This document shows, in pieces, positions 59,704-64,000 of a stretch of 64,000 nt of DNA. The notes beneath the pieces are model-generated. The model had not been told where the DNA came from. It ran no database searches and worked only from the letters and a program-made list of their open reading frames with translations. The DNA lies in the NCBI GenBank assembly GCA_002633005.1, contig NMRA01000228.1, forward strand, positions 319,866 through 383,865, given 5' to 3'. This DNA comes from Phoronis australis. Taxonomy: Eukaryota > Phoronida > Phoronidae. Made by a program: the position numbers and the translations under genes. How positions within the stretch are numbered: position 1 is the first letter of the stretch; each line of letters begins with the position of its first letter.

Positions 59704-62700
59704 CTAGTCATATTCAGATCCAATACATATGCTGACAGCACCGGGCACAACACGCGTTGCATGATACCACTGGTTGGTATCCACCACGACTGAAAAGGAA
59801 AACACAGAAATGTTACGATTTAAGTCCAAAACAAAATAAATTAAAGAAGACAGTGTGATAGAATTTTAATTAAAAATGACAGATTTTGAGATGTCAAGTT
59901 ATGATAACAGTTAAAAATCTAATCTTTGTATCGAACGTGTGATTACCAAATTCAAACTTAACACATTTTTGTAACAATGGCACTATTTTATGTAACAATT
60001 GCATGGTTTTATTGTGACAATGTAATTTTTTCAATGTACACAAGTTCATTAGGAGCACAAAATTGTTGAAGCTCTTTCAGACACCATCCTATTCTTAAAA
60101 ACTAAACTCGAAACATACTGCTTCTTTATTTCGCTCGATGGTTGTACAACCTCCTGTCATGTCGTGTCCTTACACGCGCGATTTTCTCAACCAAATTAGA
60201 ACTCAGCACTACACTAAAAATTATAGGCACCACTGACAAGCACAGGCTAAGAATCATATGACAATGTTGTAGTAATGATGTACTCACTAATGTCTCCTTG
60301 TTGTACTGTCACATTCAATGGCTTACAAACAGACTCGCACTCATAGGATGGAAGCAGTGTCCAGATCTTTGTTCCAGAAATTTGAGCTTGCCAAGATGGT
60401 CTCTGGACATAGTCCAACTGAAAAGCAACAATTCAACTAAGAGTCACCCTAACACTGGACTTCACTGGTATCTATGTAGTCCAGTCATCAACTTTCTGTA
60501 TAAATTAATTACTTCATCAATGATATGGTAGCATATGCAGGCAAAGTCAGTAAAACAACAATTGAATCAAGGTTGAACAGCTACAACTGATCTTTAATTG
60601 CATTCACTGCTGAAAAATATAATTAACATTCTTTCCAGGTAAGATGCTTATAACACATGAAGTGTGTATCAAGTCTTCTTTATAGAAAGCAATTGTTTGA
60701 AACAGATTGGTGGTGGTCCAAAACTGATAGGTCAGGGTGGCTCAATACAAACTTAATGTAATGAGCATAGGTAAATGTGTGAGGAACTTTTTGGTAGTAT
60801 ATCTTCTTCAATGCCTCAACTGTGATAAGTACAATTGTTTACTTATTCAGAACATGACATGGCAGACAAGTTGAATTTACAAAAACAGATAAAACCATTA
60901 AGCTCTACCAGCAGCATGGTCTGTATTGCACAGCTGTCATAAAACAATACCGCACAAAAGTTTAATAGTTTGTAGCAAGGGAAATAGAAAACAGGCAGTT
61001 ATTGTTGCAGAAAAATAACTGAAAAAAATATGGTTATTCATAAATTACTTGTAACATGTCATACAGCTTGAAGACAAACAAACACATGTTAGACATTTGA
61101 TGTTATAAACACATTAATAAAAAACATATGTTACAAGAAACTCCTTTTACCAATGGTTGGCATCTATACAAATCACAATACACTGCACAATTATACGTCT
61201 ATTGACAATAAGAACTGCACACTCACAAAGGAAATTATGCTGCTCTGCTAAATTTTTCAACAAAAATATCACATGTACCTATCATGACTATAAACTGTTG
61301 CATTAAACTGATGTCTAATAAATACAAAATAGTAGCAGTAGCAAGATCACGTAGACCACTAGCCGCCGATACAAAAGCCATAATTTAGTAATGTTTTGAC
61401 AGCCCCCGGGTATTCTAGCAATAAAGAGTCCCTAGATTGGTGAAGCATGACAAGGTCTACACTATTGTCCTAGTTTTCATCAACAGACATGATTCAGCCA
61501 GATGTCATCAGCTGCCTACATTGCACATCATTTAAAGGTGTCTGTTTCATGTTAATAGGCTATTAGAAAATAATTCAGCCACCATGTCTAAAGTGACGAA
61601 TGTTATATTTTGACTGTAAAAGGCATTCACCTTCAGGCTTGTCTTCTCTGTTGCTATTGAGATATGAGCTGAATTTAACATCCCAAAAGGATTACAGCAC
61701 TACAAACCATGGTTGTATAGATATGTAGAGTTATGAAAAACCAACCAGCAACAACTCAAGACATTATCATGAATGCAGATCTTAAGTTCCTAGTCACTCT
61801 TTGATGCATGAAAGAACATTGGCCGGTGTGAGTCATGCTGGGCAAAAGACTTCTGGGAACATATACATTATACTAGAATGTTTTCTGTATTTGAAATCAT
61901 GCCCTAGGATTGGAAACTAAATGGGAGATATTTCTAATGAACAGAAAAAGAAATGCTGGCAAGTTAAAGAATTTTAAATTTCCATACAGCTTTACACTTC
62001 TAAAACCTGACATGTAACCAGATTGAAAAATGACAGATGAATAAAATTTCAATGGACAGTATGTATTCAAAGTAAACTTAGTTATTTTTCTCAATTCTTT
62101 TCCTGGCTCAAGGAAAACTTCTAAAATTAGCAGGATTTAGTAAGAAATCAATTCAGGTATCAACTGAAGACCTAATTCATTTTAATTCTCAATCCACATA
62201 ATCATCACATAATACAAACCCTCAACATACTTCAAAACACAACTAGCAGTACCCACCTTGAAACACAATCTAAAGAATGAAATGTTTTCATACATGGCAA
62301 TATTCTCGTCAACTGCAGAAAAAAAAACAGCCGAGTTGGTAGCATATCCTTAACAACGCTTTGCTATGCGCATTTCCCTACTTACATGCATGTGGGCTCC
62401 TGGTCCACTACCACCCATAAATATCCAGTCTATGGCACTTGATTCTGAGTCTTTTGGTAGGAAATAAGGTCGTTGGTAATGCTGCCGGAGAGTGTCTTGG
62501 ATGGATGGGTTACAGTTCGACCTTTAAATAATATCGCAATCATCCATGGATCAAGAACAAAAACTGAGTTTAATTGATAGCATGGAAGATCAAACACAAA
62601 CATACATGCATACTCAGCATTATAAAGATATCCATATGGCACAGTTCTAGAGTAGAAAACCTCTTTTCCCGACAGATAATATACAGGTACATGAGTGTGG

Positions 62701-63579
62701 TAGATGAGATAAGCTTTATTTACATAGCATAGTGGCAGGCAGGGACCCTTACCTTACAGGTTCCTAGTATTTTTTTACTTTTTACTAAAATTATGTAAAC
62801 ATTTTTATATAATAAGAGGAAATTCAAATTCATAATGTAAATGAAACTTTTTTACCAAGTCCCTAAATGCATCCATTCATGGTTTTAGACCAGAACAACA
62901 CTTACCAACCAATGTACCAGTTCTTTTCACCTGGCTTAAAATGAGCGCGGTCGTCAGACATGTTGAACACTTCTGCCAATGTTTCAAACTCAGTTTTATA
63001 AGGAAAGAACTGACATTCCTCTTCAACTGAAGACAGGGCATCCGGGGTATCGTTATACAGCTTTTTGAAAAAATCATAGCTAAAAGTGTCCATTGCAGTC
63101 CAGTTTTTAGTAGCCCCTTTTACCAATACTGGTTTAGAAGTGTAGGCATATTTGGAGATGAACTCTTCCGTAGAAATATCAACTTCCACAGGCACTTCGT
63201 TCATATCCTTACATATGTCACATCGTTGAAGCGGTCGTGCTGCTTCCATCACAAAAGGGTTATTATCAATGATGCAAGGGTTTGACTGAAACCGAGCATA
63301 CAGATCTTCGTATGTTAACGCCAGCAAACCCAACAAAATGGAAACAACTGCCACCCAGAAATATTTCTTCTTCAGAATCCATAAATACGACTTTTTATGA
63401 TTGACAATGGATTCTGAAAGAGCTTTACGGATAGCTTCCGCACTGACACCATTCTTTTGAGCTTCTTTTCTTGCATCTAACAACTCGCGTAGAATTTTTT
63501 TGGAAACATCTGGAACTTTGTTGTCAGACATCGTTTTCGTATCGCTGTCCGTGTGCTCAGGTAATAGTGAGCTTATCAT
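59704..63579 (-). CDS. Membrane-anchored JmjC/cupin-like 2-oxoglutarate oxygenase
   Basis: Four exons, 63579-62906, 62521-62386, 60417-60288 and 59789-59704, join in phase (2, 0, 1) with GT-AG borders. The better start is 63531 (AACGATGTC), giving 325 residues; the upstream ATG adds 16. From that start: a charged helix (10-55), one membrane segment (about 57-73), a stalk with CDIC at 104-107, then a JmjC/cupin-8 fold. The iron ligands appear as H254-L-D256 (GAHMHLD) and H307 (NQWYHATRVVP), with K271 in SGTKIW as the likely 2-oxoglutarate contact; the end GSEYD is typical of this group. All catalytic residues are present. The charge pattern before the membrane segment suggests type II topology with a luminal catalytic domain. 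The substrate is unknown: protein hydroxylation or demethylation is the family range. I cannot assign a named orthologue. Confidence 0.87.
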
Positions 63580-64000
63580 GTAAGGTCAAGGTCGGTTTTG
63601 TAAACGGTTACGAGGTGTTTTAGTGCATTAATCATCAGCTTTAGTTTGTTTTCCACACGTGGTGCCTGCTTCAGTATTTTCGCGTTTGTTATATGTGGTA
63701 GATGACCACTACCGGTAAAAACTATGCTGTGACCATTGAATATTGAGTGTGGATAGTTAACTCAGGTAGGTTTTCACTTCAAAGCTAAAGCGCGATCGGA
63801 ACCGAGTTATTGATTCCAGCCTCACCTGCTGTCTCTGGCGCTACCCAGATTCTCACCGTTGCCTATTGTTATCTCGAATCTTCCTCAATCCACAGACTGT
63901 ATTGATGGCAAGCTATCGTTATATAGATGTGCTGAATTGATTACTTTACCTTGGTAATAAAATTATAACAGTCTTCTTCTCAGTCGAGACTTGTTTAAAT
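63580..64000. other. Upstream region of the JmjC-like gene
   Basis: It should hold the promoter and 5' leader of the minus-strand gene. No TATA box or other gene was recognised. Confidence 0.4.

Overview
The window is nuclear DNA from a multicellular animal, most likely a marine invertebrate; the species cannot be fixed from the sequence. The reasons are small coding exons with GT-AG introns of 0.3-4 kb, genes with clear animal orthologues, and a very dense, diverse mobile-element load. There is a 175-base N gap and two single Ns, so it is part of an assembled scaffold. Most long open frames are not genes; the real genes come from joining short exons with matching splice phases.

Layout. 0-11.6 kb is almost all mobile DNA: a decayed Ty3/gypsy retrotransposon (3.0-7.7 kb) broken by a hAT-type non-autonomous element that carries a tRNA-like block, a CXC-domain exon of transposon type (8.7-9.1 kb) and a P2X7-like zinc-domain fragment (11.1-11.5 kb). 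A two-exon core-2-type N-acetylglucosaminyltransferase gene lies on the minus strand at 11.9-14.1 kb. 14.8-23.2 kb holds a Penelope-like GIY-YIG fragment, repeats and a 5'-truncated non-LTR retrotransposon.

The housekeeping block follows: an RRM-domain protein (minus, 27.3 to below 23.7 kb, 3' end not found); COX19, complete in three exons (plus, 29.6-34.4 kb), its large first intron filled with repeats, a gap and a long palindrome; the mitochondrial transcription elongation factor TEFM (minus, 34.8-40.9 kb), convergent with COX19; and UBFD1 (plus, 44.4-52.7 kb), complete except for its first exon. 52.7-59.7 kb has no gene I can support, only repeats and hairpins. At the right end is a complete four-exon gene on the minus strand (59.7-63.6 kb) for a single-pass membrane protein with a JmjC/cupin-type 2-oxoglutarate oxygenase domain.

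COX19 and TEFM both serve oxidative phosphorylation (copper delivery to cytochrome oxidase; mitochondrial transcription), UBFD1 is ubiquitin-like, and the glycosyltransferase and the JmjC-like protein are probably secretory-pathway enzymes. There is no operon-like organisation. I found no convincing new defence or biosynthetic system; the unusual material is the variety of fold-back elements, composite mobile elements and a probable uncollapsed haplotype duplication at 36.3-37.9 kb.
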